From Clostridia bacterium (lineage in GTDB: Bacteria; Bacillota; Clostridia; Peptostreptococcales; Anaerovoracaceae), in assembly GCA_900754795.1 (NCBI GenBank), contig CAAEEA010000006.1, forward strand, positions 1 through 41,513: a DNA stretch of 41,513 nt. The letters are read 5' to 3'. How positions within the stretch are numbered: the stretch's first letter is position 1; each line of letters begins with the position of its first letter. Under the pieces are notes generated by a model. The model did not search any database. It was not told the origin of the DNA and worked only from the letters and a program-made list of their open reading frames with translations. This document shows positions 24,698 to 32,587 of the stretch, one piece after another. The position numbers were made by a program, and so were the translations under genes.

Positions 24698-25921
24698 TTA
24701 ACGCAGATGTTTTTCAATGAGATCCATAAACGTTTCTATGTATTCGTCCTTGGCGAATATGGCGCGGGCGAGAGTTTTGTTGCCGCCGCCCTTGCCGCCG
24801 TATATGGAAGCGTTTTCTCTTACAAGGAGTCCGCAGTCAACTGTTCCGTCCGAACATATGAATACCGTTTTATCCGGTTCATGTACGAGGAATGCCGCCT
24901 TTTTTACGGAAGGTGATATTTCACGGCATATGGCGGCAAGATCATCTGCTGACAACAGACGATAATGTTTTACCGGGAGCGCGGAGCCGTCGCCGGAGGC
25001 GATTAAAGCCAGGAGATCCTCTGCCTCCCGGCGTATGATCTCTTTTTTCAGAAAGTGGAGCTGAGTCCTTGCCCTGGAGTTTTTTTCCTGCTGAGCTTTG
25101 TATTTTGCGAGAATGTCATCTTCGCCGGCTGAAAGGCTGCTGCCCAGAGCCGTCAGCGTATTTTGAAGTTTGCGGCAGTGGAGAAGCGCGCGCCGGCCTG
25201 CTTCAAAAAATATACGAAACATGCCCTTGTTGCTCTCCACCTTATATATTTTAATAATGCCCACCTGACCCGCGGTAGACGGATGAGTGCCGCAGCAGGC
25301 CACACAGTCGGCAGGATCGTCGACAGAGCCGACGCAGACGATGGAGATGTCTTTTTCAATGGCGAGAGCCTTTCTGAGAGGGAGCCCTTCGGCGTCTTTT
25401 TTCGTGTCAAAATGACGGGTGATGACGGGAAGATTCTGCCAGATGACCATGTTCGCCAGAAGCTCGGCGTGTTCGGCCATCTCCCATGTTATTTCGGTAA
25501 ATGACGGATCGGCTTCAAGACTGATGTCTATGGTCATGTAATCGTCGCCCATATGAAAGCCGCGGTTGACGCCGCCGTATTCTCTGAAAAAGATACCGCT
25601 GAGTATATGTTCGCCGCAGTGACGCTGCATGTTATCAAAACGGTGTTTCCAGTCAATCATCATCTCCACGAGCCTGCCCTCCGAAAGGTCTTCGGGCCGG
25701 CAGTTTACGAGATGATATATGTTTTCGTTTTTCTCAAATACATCCCGGACTTCATAGCCGGCTATCGTGCCCCTGTCACAGGACTGACCGCCGCCGGTCG
25801 GAAAAAAAATCGTCCTGTCGAGAGTGATGAGGGCGCGGCCGTTCTTTTCGCTTACAGAAGTCACACGGGCCTGCGCTTCGCGAAGGTATACGTTTTCTCT
25901 GAAAAGTCTGATAGTATCCAT
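24698..25921 (-). CDS. AlaX-type alanyl-tRNA editing protein with DHHA1 domain
   Basis: A 407-aa protein related to the editing half of alanyl-tRNA synthetase. It has FFPTGGGQSCD, zinc ligands in QRHCGEHILSG and CVACCGTHPS, a linking coiled coil (about 260-300) and a C-terminal DHHA1 domain ending GGKGGGNKTLARAIF. The aminoacylation domain is absent, so it should hydrolyse mischarged Ser- or Gly-tRNA(Ala) in trans. Length fits the long AlaX type. It has its own promoter at 25948-25976. Confidence 0.9.
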   Translation of the reverse strand: MDTIRLFRENVYLREAQARVTSVSEKNGRALITLDRTIFFPTGGGQSCDRGTIAGYEVRDVFEKNENIYHLVNCRPEDLSEGRLVEMMIDWKHRFDNMQRHCGEHILSGIFFREYGGVNRGFHMGDDYMTIDISLEADPSFTEITWEMAEHAELLANMVIWQNLPVITRHFDTKKDAEGLPLRKALAIEKDISIVCVGSVDDPADCVACCGTHPSTAGQVGIIKIYKVESNKGMFRIFFEAGRRALLHCRKLQNTLTALGSSLSAGEDDILAKYKAQQEKNSRARTQLHFLKKEIIRREAEDLLALIASGDGSALPVKHYRLLSADDLAAICREISPSVKKAAFLVHEPDKTVFICSDGTVDCGLLVRENASIYGGKGGGNKTLARAIFAKDEYIETFMDLIEKHLR

Positions 25922-25947
25922 AATCTCTCCTTGTTCTGTTTGATCCC

Positions 25948-25976
25948 ATTATATCACAGCAGAAACTGTTTAACAA
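25948..25976 (-). promoter_or_regulatory. sigma-A promoter of the AlaX-type gene
   Basis: On the minus strand, TTGTTA (25971-25976) and TATAAT (25948-25953) are 17 bp apart, 27 nt before the ATG. Confidence 0.8.
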
Positions 25977-26021
25977 ATTTTCAGCGCGCGCCGCATATAT
26001 ATTACCGGAGGTGTAAGGTAA

Positions 26022-26813
26022 ATGCATAACGTAGAAAAAATCAAAGCCCTAAGGATATATGCCGCGGCGGCCGCTGCCTTTGTACTAAGCGCGGTCTTTT
26101 GCGTGGCCGTTATAAAAAGCGGCTCAGGTGATACCGAGGCGGCGGAGCTGATTTCCGGCGGAGAGGACAGACCGGTTATAGTAATAGACGCGGGGCACGG
26201 AGGAGTAGACGATGGAGCGTCGGCCTCTGACGGAACGGCGGAAAAAGACATAAATCTCGCAATAGCCCTGAGACTGAGAGACATAATAAGCGAATACCCG
26301 GCAGAAGTCGTACTGACGCGGGAAAACGATGACGAACTGCTGGAAGGATATGACGGCAAAGGGGGACGTAAGCGGTATGATATGGAAAACCGCGTCATGA
26401 TAATAGAAAACTGCGACCCTGATCTTGTTGTCAGCATACACCTCAACAGTTTTCCTCAGGATGAGACGGTACGCGGGGCGCAGACCTTTTATCCGGAAAA
26501 GAATACAGATGACGGAGCAGCGACTTCGTCCCGGGAGTTTGCCCGGTGCGTCCAGAGTTCTCTTTCGGAAAACATCCCGGGAAGCGAATCGAGACAGGCT
26601 ATGGCAAAGACAGGAATCTATCTCTTTGAGAACGTCAGGCAGCCTGTGATTCTGGTAGAGTGCGGATTTTTGTCGAACAAAGAAGAGGCGGATCTGCTCA
26701 AAACCGCTGAATATCAGGAGAAGACGGCGTTCGCGATATGGGAAGGGATAAACATGAAAATGGGGCTGAAAAAGAACAAAAAATCTGTGGATAACTCCCT
26801 CTTGACAAATTGA
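26022..26813 (+). CDS. cwlD: N-acetylmuramoyl-L-alanine amidase, CwlD type
   Basis: A 263-aa amidase-3 enzyme with an N-terminal membrane anchor (IYAAAAAAFVLSAVFCVAVI). Zinc ligands appear in IDAGHGGVDDG, the Glu of TAEKDINL and the His of VVSIHLNSF; the catalytic Glu is in ILVECGFLSN. CwlD cleaves peptide side chains so that spore-cortex muramic lactam can form, so a spore-forming ancestry is likely. The ATG follows GGAGGTG. The last codons overlap a DnaA box and the -35 of a downstream promoter. Confidence 0.85.
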   Translation: MHNVEKIKALRIYAAAAAAFVLSAVFCVAVIKSGSGDTEAAELISGGEDRPVIVIDAGHGGVDDGASASDGTAEKDINLAIALRLRDIISEYPAEVVLTRENDDELLEGYDGKGGRKRYDMENRVMIIENCDPDLVVSIHLNSFPQDETVRGAQTFYPEKNTDDGAATSSREFARCVQSSLSENIPGSESRQAMAKTGIYLFENVRQPVILVECGFLSNKEEADLLKTAEYQEKTAFAIWEGINMKMGLKKNKKSVDNSLLTN

Positions 26814-26918
26814 TAAAGAGGTCGTATATATTGAAAATACTGGGCTAACGCATAGCAGAGTTATCCACATGCAATAGTGGATAAAATTGTATACGATTTT
26901 GCGAAAACTTGTGGATAA
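26786..26918. promoter_or_regulatory. Cluster of four DnaA boxes
   Basis: Three perfect TTATCCACA boxes (26861-26869 on plus; 26786-26794 and 26910-26918 on minus) and one TTATCCACT (26876-26884, minus) lie within 133 bp of AT-rich sequence. Boxes two and three form an inverted pair with an 8-bp spacer. A sigma-A-like promoter overlaps. No dnaA or dnaN is nearby, so it is more likely a DnaA-titrating or regulatory site than the main origin. Confidence 0.7.
26802..26830 (+). promoter_or_regulatory. sigma-A promoter within the DnaA-box cluster
   Basis: TTGACA and TATATA with 17-bp spacing. Transcripts would run through three DnaA boxes toward the DUF4282 gene, so DnaA could repress it. Confidence 0.65.
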
Positions 26919-26987
26919 ACACTGCAAACATTGAAATATAAAGACCCGCGTTATGTTGAAAAGTGTTTGCGTATATGCGAACAACAG

Positions 26988-27015
26988 TTGACATAAAACG
27001 ACAAAATGATACAAT
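26988..27015 (+). promoter_or_regulatory. sigma-A promoter of the DUF4282-like gene
   Basis: TTGACA and TACAAT, spacing 16, about 34 nt before the ATG at 27049. Confidence 0.75.
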
Positions 27016-27048
27016 AGACGATGAAATAAAAATAAAGGGGTGAACGAA

Positions 27049-27567
27049 ATGATGTATCCATATTCTACCTACAGTTATTCCTACATAAGCGCCGGAACGA
27101 CGTTTTTTATTATCGCGCTCCTGGTTGCGGTGATCCTGGCCGTTGTGTTATATTTTACCTTTTTTTCAAAGAAAAATGAAGGCAAATTCACGGGAACGAA
27201 AGGCAAAATTTATAACTTTTTCTGCTTCAACAAATTTTATGTGGAAGAAGTAATGAAACTGCTGTATCTCGTTTCTACCGTTGTTATAACCGTGATCGGT
27301 ATCGGAACACTGTTTGAGACTTTTATCGGCGGGCTGCTGGTAATAGTGGTCGGTAACATTGCTCTGCGCGTCGGTTATGAACTGATGATGATGTTCATAA
27401 TCCTCTGCCGCAAGACCGTGTCCATAGACCGCAAACTTGAAAAGATGACGGGATCCTGCGATGATGATACTGCAGGCGGGGAATGCCGCCGCGGCGAAAA
27501 AACAGAAGACGGCTCCCCTGAGACTGAAACTGCCGACGAAGACAGGATCAATCAGTCTGAGAGATAA
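27049..27567 (+). CDS. Small membrane protein, DUF4282-like
   Basis: A 172-aa protein with a Tyr/Ser-rich N-terminus, one hydrophobic segment (ISAGTTFFIIALLVAVILAV) and a KIYNFFCFNKFYVEEVMKLL block followed by two further membrane segments, which resembles DUF4282 proteins. The C-terminal 35 residues are acidic and low in complexity. AAAGGGG fits the ATG at 27049 better than the GTG at 27040. Function unknown; its promoter neighbours DnaA boxes. Confidence 0.65.
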   Translation: MMYPYSTYSYSYISAGTTFFIIALLVAVILAVVLYFTFFSKKNEGKFTGTKGKIYNFFCFNKFYVEEVMKLLYLVSTVVITVIGIGTLFETFIGGLLVIVVGNIALRVGYELMMMFIILCRKTVSIDRKLEKMTGSCDDDTAGGECRRGEKTEDGSPETETADEDRINQSER

Positions 27568-27585
27568 AAAAGTCACTGTTTTCTA

Positions 27586-27614
27586 TTGTCCGCTTACCCG
27601 GGACATGATATACT
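27586..27614 (+). promoter_or_regulatory. sigma-A promoter of the small peptide/EcsC-like genes
   Basis: TTGTCC and TATACT, 17-bp spacing, 27 nt before the ATG at 27641. Confidence 0.75.
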
Positions 27615-27640
27615 AAGAAAAAAAGACAGGGGGTATACAA

Positions 27641-27733
27641 ATGAAAAAGAGAATCATACCTATCGTGCTCATCGCCGCGGCAGTGGCTGCTCTTTGGGCA
27701 TATAAGGGAGATGAAAGTGAGTCTGCTCAGTAA
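27641..27733 (+). CDS. 30-residue single-pass membrane peptide
   Basis: The peptide MKKRIIPIVLIAAAVAALWA ends YKGDESESAQ: a basic start, one hydrophobic helix and an acidic tail. It has a strong AGGGGG site and the promoter at 27586-27614. Its last 23 bp overlap the start of the EcsC-like gene in another frame, which lacks a good ribosome site of its own, so it may act as a translational coupler, a small membrane protein, or both. It is not a lipoprotein (no cysteine). Confidence 0.6.
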   Translation: MKKRIIPIVLIAAAVAALWAYKGDESESAQ

Positions 27734-28538
27734 AAAAACACCCTGGCAAAAAGAATGGGACGATCTTTTAAAGAAAGAAGCCGCGTTTGCTTCCAGACGC
27801 AAAAAAGGCGCGGCAGGTACGCTTATCGCGAGACTTGACAGCGTCGTGCCGGAAAAGCTCGGCGATACTTTAAAGACGGCCTTCTGCAGGGGATTTGCTC
27901 TCGTATTCCAAAAAGGTACGGGAGTGATCGAAAAGACTTACAGCAAAGAAAAGAAAAAAGCGGATTTTCAGATAAATGCTTATGCCTGCGGATTAAAACA
28001 GGACAGGCGCAGCATAAGGAACTTCACCAGGCAGGCGAGATCTTCCAGAAAGGTCAACCTGCTTATCTCAGGAGCCGAAGGAATCGGACTGGGACTTGTG
28101 GGCGCCGGAATACCTGATATTCCGCTTTTTATCGCGGTCATATTAAAGGCCGTTTATGAGACGGCTCTGAGTTTCGGATTTGAATACGAAACAGACAGGG
28201 AAAAAATTTTTGTACTTAAGATAATCGAAGTGGCGGTCAGAACCGATGAGGACTTTGCCGAAGGCAACAGACAGATTGACGACATGATCGAAGCTCTGAG
28301 GGACGGAACGTTTCCGTCTGCGGGGCGCAGTGATGTTGACGCTGCCGCTGAGGCAGCGGCCGGGGCTCTCGCGACAGAGATGATCTATACAAAATTTCTT
28401 CAGGGACAGCTCATAATAGGAGTCATAGGGGGACTCTCCGATCCTGTGTACCTGAACCGCATAAGTAATTACGCGGCTCTCAAATACAGGAGAAGGTTTT
28501 TAATCGACAAAGTGAGTTCGAAACCTTCCTCACTATAA
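27711..28538 (+). CDS. EcsC-family protein
   Basis: A 275-aa protein resembling the EcsC family, with GAEGIGLGLVGAGIPDIPLF as its central hydrophobic motif and a second one, GQLIIGVIGGLSDPVYLNRI, near the end. EcsC-like proteins are of poorly known, membrane-associated function, named after the Bacillus ecs operon, but no Ecs transporter is present here. The start lies inside the upstream 30-residue ORF. Confidence 0.75.
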   Translation: MKVSLLSKKTPWQKEWDDLLKKEAAFASRRKKGAAGTLIARLDSVVPEKLGDTLKTAFCRGFALVFQKGTGVIEKTYSKEKKKADFQINAYACGLKQDRRSIRNFTRQARSSRKVNLLISGAEGIGLGLVGAGIPDIPLFIAVILKAVYETALSFGFEYETDREKIFVLKIIEVAVRTDEDFAEGNRQIDDMIEALRDGTFPSAGRSDVDAAAEAAAGALATEMIYTKFLQGQLIIGVIGGLSDPVYLNRISNYAALKYRRRFLIDKVSSKPSSL

Positions 28539-28562
28539 ACAAAACTAAAGGAGCAACAAAAA

Positions 28563-29039
28563 ATGACAGAAAAAACTTTGCGTTTGACAAGGGCTGCTCT
28601 TATTGCGGCCCTTTATGTGATTCTGACCTTTATATCGCAGATTTTCGGACTGGCGAGCGGAGTCATACAGTTCAGACTTTCGGAAGCGCTTACATGTATG
28701 CCGCTGTTTTACAGAGAAGCGATTCCGGGCCTGTGGATCGGATGCGTCCTCGCCAACCTGCTGACCGGCTGCGCCGTGTGGGACATAGTGTTCGGCTCGG
28801 CGGCGACGCTGCTGGGAGCTGTGGGAACATGGTATATAGGCAGGAAAAAACCGCTGCTGGGGCCGTTGTTCCCCATACTGAGCAATATGCTGATAGTGCC
28901 GCTCGTATTGCGGTATGTATATGGCGCGGAAGGCAGTTACTGGTTCCTGATGGTAACGGTCGGAGCCGGAGAAATAGTGTGCTGCGGCATTTTGGGCATG
29001 TTATTATATAAGTCATACAAAAAAGCGATAACCGGCTGA
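28563..29039 (+). CDS. queT: QueT-type transporter
   Basis: A 158-aa integral membrane protein of about five segments. RAALIAALYVILTF, VIQFRLSEALTCMPLF and FGSAATLLGAVGT are typical of QueT, the substrate-binding (S) component of an ECF transporter for a queuosine precursor. AAGGAG is 8 nt upstream. No preQ1 riboswitch fits into the 24-nt gap before it. The next gene starts 14 nt after it. Confidence 0.85.
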   Translation: MTEKTLRLTRAALIAALYVILTFISQIFGLASGVIQFRLSEALTCMPLFYREAIPGLWIGCVLANLLTGCAVWDIVFGSAATLLGAVGTWYIGRKKPLLGPLFPILSNMLIVPLVLRYVYGAEGSYWFLMVTVGAGEIVCCGILGMLLYKSYKKAITG

Positions 29040-29053
29040 GAGGAGATAAAGCT

Positions 29054-29254
29054 ATGGCAGTAAAACTGAATGAAAACAAAGAGATAGTGGCAGACATCAG
29101 AGAAGGCCTCAAAAGGACAGGAGGCTACTGTCCGTGCAGACTTGAACGCACAGAAGACAACAAATGCATGTGCAAAGAATTCAGAGACCAGATCGCGGAT
29201 CCGGAATTTGAGGGCTATTGTCACTGCATGCTTTATTACAAGAGCAAAGACTGA
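29054..29254 (+). CDS. Ferredoxin:thioredoxin reductase-like small protein
   Basis: A 66-aa protein with CPC, CMC and CHC pairs (GGYCPCRLE, NKCMCKEFRD, GYCHCMLYY), the pattern of the catalytic subunit of ferredoxin:thioredoxin reductase, with a 4Fe-4S cluster and redox disulfide. It is shorter than plant FTR catalytic chains. It may reduce a thioredoxin or act in another electron transfer in this anaerobe. RBS GAGGAG. Confidence 0.82.
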   Translation: MAVKLNENKEIVADIREGLKRTGGYCPCRLERTEDNKCMCKEFRDQIADPEFEGYCHCMLYYKSKD

Positions 29255-29266
29255 TTTTAAACTTTT

Positions 29267-29294
29267 CTGACAACGATTTACAGTCGTCTATAAT
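29267..29294 (+). promoter_or_regulatory. sigma-A-like promoter before the broken secreted-protein gene
   Basis: CTGACA and TATAAT, spacing 16, about 95 nt before the ATG at 29391. The leader is AT-rich (ATATATACTTTATATATTAT). Confidence 0.6.
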
Positions 29295-29390
29295 ATCGGC
29301 AAAAAAATATCCAAATTTTAGTAGACTTATTACCCCCACACAATATATACTTTATATATTATAAACACAATATAAAAAGGGGGCTAAAAA

Positions 29391-30216
29391 TGCGGATAGC
29401 AGGTAGAAGAAAAATCCTGATTTTGTTGTTTGCGGCTGTTTTCCTGATGTCATCGGTATTTCCGGCGGCATATTGCCGGAGAATTCGGACGGACCTGACG
29501 GCGTCAAAACAACACAGATCTACCTTGATGAAGACGGACGGGTAAAGATGGATGATACCCTCGCGCCGATATATACAGAAGAGCGTTTCAGCTATTATAG
29601 GGCGCCCGGACTCAACTACTTTGACAAGGTATCTCTCAGTTCGGCAAATTACGATCTGAAAGAAATCTGGGTAATGAAAGACTCATGCGATGATCCGGCA
29701 AGCATCGACTATGAGGACTGGACAATGTACGTTGACGTGGACATCTGCCCTGTACAGTTTACCAATGATCCTGAAAACGCGGGACAGACCGGTACCGTAA
29801 CCGACAGTTCACGTCCGGGCGGAGATGTGGTGCCGGGAAGCGAAGGACGAATGATACTGATCGAAGACGATACGGCATATACAGACAGGGATCTGACAAC
29901 ACCGGCCACGCAGGATCAGATGGATGATCCGTCGACAATTTTATATGTAAATACAAGGCAAAAGGGAATCAACTCTCCCGAAAACTACAGCGGATACGGC
30001 AAAGGAGCCCCGTGTCAGATGACCCGGGGCTCCTTTGCCGTATCAATGAGCTATTCTATACCGAGAAGATATTTGTCCAGGATCTCGACGGCGTCCTTAA
30101 TGTATTCATCGCAGCTCTTTAACGGTTCTCCCGTATCAAGACCTTTCAGGACGCGGCATTCCAGTGATCCGTTCTTCGCCAGAAAAGCGTCTGTGAGTTT
30201 TTCCATCATGGCGTAA
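29391..30216 (+). pseudogene. Broken gene for a secreted acidic protein
   Basis: The ATG at 29391, with AAAGGGGG upstream, encodes a signal peptide (RKILILLFAAVFLMSSVFPA). The frame then fails: the natural continuation (LPENSDGPDGVKTTQIYLDE onwards) is one frame off, so a base has been lost or gained near 29467-29475. The remainder is acidic and unrecognised (APIYTEERFSYYRAPGL, EGRMILIEDDTAYTDRDL). No stop occurs before a 19-bp inverted repeat at 29994; the frame runs on antisense to the next gene until 30216, so the true 3' end is also lost. A sequencing error could explain the frameshift but not the missing end. Confidence 0.6.
29994..30043. terminator. Perfect 19-bp inverted repeat, bidirectional terminator-like
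   Basis: ATACGGCAAAGGAGCCCCG and its exact complement flank a 12-nt loop. The core AAAGGAGCCCCG...CGGGGCTCCTTT has the A-stem-T shape of a terminator but no long T-run. It separates the convergent broken gene and the C-GCAxxG-C-C gene. Confidence 0.6.
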
Positions 30217-30458
30217 CATTCTTTTTTTGTAGACGGGTTATCAAGATCGCCGTCGCTTATCTTCATGCCTGCTACCAGCGCCATACCGGAGACGGCTCCG
30301 CAGGTGCGGGTTGTTCCCATGCCGTATCCGAAGGCTTCCGCCAGTTTGAAGACTTCCACGGGATCGTGGCCCATAACATTACAGAAAACACACGCGGTTG
30401 ACTGGGCGCAGTTAAAATTGTTTTTGTGAAGCATAACAGCCTGTTCTTTTCTATCCAT
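30051..30458 (-). CDS. C-GCAxxG-C-C family putative redox protein
   Basis: A 135-aa protein with FNCAQSTACVF, a TRTCGAVSGMALVAG core (the CGAxxG motif), a cysteine at KKECYAM and two near the C-terminus (LECRVL, KSCDEY). These conserved cysteines define the family, whose members are thought to bind a metal or cluster. It is 29 bp downstream of the E2-like gene, likely in one transcript. Confidence 0.85.
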   Translation of the reverse strand: MDRKEQAVMLHKNNFNCAQSTACVFCNVMGHDPVEVFKLAEAFGYGMGTTRTCGAVSGMALVAGMKISDGDLDNPSTKKECYAMMEKLTDAFLAKNGSLECRVLKGLDTGEPLKSCDEYIKDAVEILDKYLLGIE

Positions 30459-30487
30459 TTTTCCTCCTCATCCTGTCTCTGATATGA

Positions 30488-31360
30488 TCATACTTTCATA
30501 AATTCAGGGTTTTTCTTTTTTATGTCGGAATCGTATTTTATATTGTCAGGCTTCGTTTCAAGAAGCTCCGGATCCCTGTAGAACTTTTTCAGCTCTCTGA
30601 AGCAGCGGCTGTAATAATGACCGTCAGCTATCCTTTCATCTGTAACGATACCGAGTTCAAGGAATTTGTGTTCTTCTATCATCTCGCCGTTCTTTACGAG
30701 TTTTTTGACCGGCTGCCCCATTGATACGAATATACCCGTGGTGCCGAATTCATATATGTGGTGATATACGGCTCCCATCCTGATGGAAGCGAGATTCGTC
30801 ACAAACAGGGATGTGTGGAAAGGACTCGCGTTCACTATGCTGAAAGGCAGGGTGAAGTATTTGTCCAGAAACTTGAAGAAGCCCACGGCTATGCTCAGGA
30901 GCCCCGGCGCTCTTACGAGCTTTGTCGCCAGTTTGTCCATGGCGGTTTCTTCGGAGGTGCTGTGGCTCTTTTCGATAACTTCGTTGAGCTTGCGGCTGAC
31001 AGTGAATATATCATCGTCCAGGTTAAAATACACTTTGTTTACCGTGCTGTTCCGCTTGTCCTGAGTAAGAGTCACAAAAGAAACACAGAAATGATTGCGC
31101 GCGTATATCCTCTTGTTCATAACAAACCGGTTGAGGTACGGATTCTGTGAGACAAGCCTTATATATCCGGCGATTATGATAGCCATATGGCTCATCGAGA
31201 TTCCCTTTCTGCGGCATTTTTTTATGTAATCCTGAAGGACTTCCAGGTCTATGTCCTGTTTTATAAAATTACTGGCGTCATACCTTTTGTCCATGACATA
31301 GGCAGCTATCTCATACATAGGGTCGTCGGTCCGTACCCTGTATCCGTCAGTGCGATGCAT
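30488..31360 (-). CDS. CAT/E2-fold acyltransferase-like protein lacking the catalytic His
   Basis: A 290-aa protein resembling the catalytic domain of 2-oxo-acid dehydrogenase E2 and chloramphenicol acetyltransferase, without lipoyl or E1-binding domains. The usual DHRxxDG near the C-terminus reads DERIADGHYYSRCFRELKKF, with Glu in place of the active-site His, so classical acyl transfer is doubtful. The ATG at 31360 follows GGGAGG; an upstream extension of the frame has no such support. A sigma-A promoter lies at 31415-31443. Confidence 0.72.
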   Translation of the reverse strand: MHRTDGYRVRTDDPMYEIAAYVMDKRYDASNFIKQDIDLEVLQDYIKKCRRKGISMSHMAIIIAGYIRLVSQNPYLNRFVMNKRIYARNHFCVSFVTLTQDKRNSTVNKVYFNLDDDIFTVSRKLNEVIEKSHSTSEETAMDKLATKLVRAPGLLSIAVGFFKFLDKYFTLPFSIVNASPFHTSLFVTNLASIRMGAVYHHIYEFGTTGIFVSMGQPVKKLVKNGEMIEEHKFLELGIVTDERIADGHYYSRCFRELKKFYRDPELLETKPDNIKYDSDIKKKNPEFMKV

Positions 31361-31414
31361 TGTTATTCCTCCCAATTCCCAATACCTTATTCTTTGCGAA
31401 AATGTAGCAAAGAT

Positions 31415-31443
31415 ATTATATAATAAATCCTGCCTTAAAACAA
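31415..31443 (-). promoter_or_regulatory. sigma-A promoter of the E2-like gene
   Basis: On the minus strand TTGTTT and TATAAT lie 17 bp apart. The divergent promoter for the HutD-like gene begins 5 bp away. Confidence 0.78.
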
Positions 31444-31447
31444 GGGA

Positions 31448-31476
31448 TTGGATAAATCCTCTGATTATGGTATACT
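31448..31476 (+). promoter_or_regulatory. sigma-A promoter of the HutD-like gene
   Basis: TTGGAT and TATACT, 17-bp spacing, 29 nt before the ATG at 31505. Confidence 0.72.
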
Positions 31477-31504
31477 GAAAAAAATAAAACGGAGCGCATC
31501 GGAA

Positions 31505-32584
31505 ATGAACTACAAGCTTTATAAAAAAGAAGATTTTAACACAGGAAGCTGGATAGGCGGCAGGACAGAGGAAATGGTCATATTTCCCCCGGAAGGATCC
31601 TATGTCGACAGAAATTTCGTATGGAGAGCCGGAATACTTTCGGCGCAGACAGATGAAGCAGATCTGCCTAAACTGGAGGATTACGACAGGACTGTGACGG
31701 CTCTTGGCAAAGAGACGATCATAAGCCACGGGGGAGAAAGGGTAGTCCGTCTTTCGCCGCTTGAAACAGACAGTTTTGACGGCTCCGGCAGAGCAAGGAT
31801 ATACGGTCCGGCCGAAGTTCTGGACGTCCTTGTGAGAAAGGGGTGCGAAGCTTCTGTTGACATTGTCAGACCTCATAACACGGCAGAAAGCTTTGACCTG
31901 ACTGCCGGCACCCGGATGCCGCTTGTATCTCACATACTGTTCTGCCACAGCGGATATGCCGTCGTGTCAGAGGGACAGGACAGCGTAATGATAAGAGAGG
32001 GACAGCTGCTGGTGATTTCCGCCCAAAACGGTAAAATGCCGTCTTATCAGATAATGGGCGAAGGAGCGCTGATAAGGGTCTGCATATGTTACGATGAGAG
32101 AGATGGAGAACTGGGACCGGAGATCATACCTGCGGAAAAAGCTTCCTTCGATGATTTCAGACAGTGCGTTTTTATCGCCAACGTGCAGTTCAGATTTGCC
32201 GTATACATATTCAGACGTCTGAGGACCTTATGGTTTGATGAGGCGCTCAGCAGAGCAATACGAAGAGTTGAAAAGTTTTACCTTACTTTTCTTGTGTTTA
32301 CCGCGGGAGTGGTAGCCATCGCCGCGCTGCTCCTGAATTCCGGGCTGTCGTCCGGGGCGATTTTCGGAGTGATAGTCCTGTGGATTATAGCAGACAGCCT
32401 GATCGTTTCGCCGCTTATATACATGGCTTTTGTGCCGAAACCTGTAAGAAAACACATAAAAAAGGTAGATGAGCTTACTCCTTATGAGCGCAGAGTCAGG
32501 GAAGCAGAGCTTAACAGAAATGAACGCGTCGAAAAGATTCTGCGAAAGTACAGGAACTCCGGCAGAGTCGGAAAGGAAGATTAA
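31505..32584 (+). CDS. HutD-like cupin fused to a two-helix membrane domain
   Basis: A 359-aa protein. Residues about 1-200 resemble HutD/Ves bicupins (SWIGGRTEEMVIFPPEGSY near the start, then SPLETDSFDGSG). Residues about 260-315 hold two membrane helices (FYLTFLVFTAGVVAIAALLL and AIFGVIVLWIIADSLIV), followed by a basic helical tail. HutD is normally soluble, so the fusion is unusual. No hut genes are nearby; homoserine dehydrogenase starts 4 nt after it. The start at 31505 fits ACGGAG and the promoter. Function unknown. Confidence 0.62.
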   Translation: MNYKLYKKEDFNTGSWIGGRTEEMVIFPPEGSYVDRNFVWRAGILSAQTDEADLPKLEDYDRTVTALGKETIISHGGERVVRLSPLETDSFDGSGRARIYGPAEVLDVLVRKGCEASVDIVRPHNTAESFDLTAGTRMPLVSHILFCHSGYAVVSEGQDSVMIREGQLLVISAQNGKMPSYQIMGEGALIRVCICYDERDGELGPEIIPAEKASFDDFRQCVFIANVQFRFAVYIFRRLRTLWFDEALSRAIRRVEKFYLTFLVFTAGVVAIAALLLNSGLSSGAIFGVIVLWIIADSLIVSPLIYMAFVPKPVRKHIKKVDELTPYERRVREAELNRNERVEKILRKYRNSGRVGKED

Positions 32585-32587
32585 AAA

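Noticed and set aside
28539..28562. preQ1 riboswitch expected before queT
   Set aside because: Only 24 nt separate the genes and they hold just a ribosome site.
27049..29254. Possible replication origin with initiator genes beside the DnaA boxes
   Set aside because: No dnaA, dnaN or other initiator gene is near, so the main origin was not called; only the box cluster was reported.
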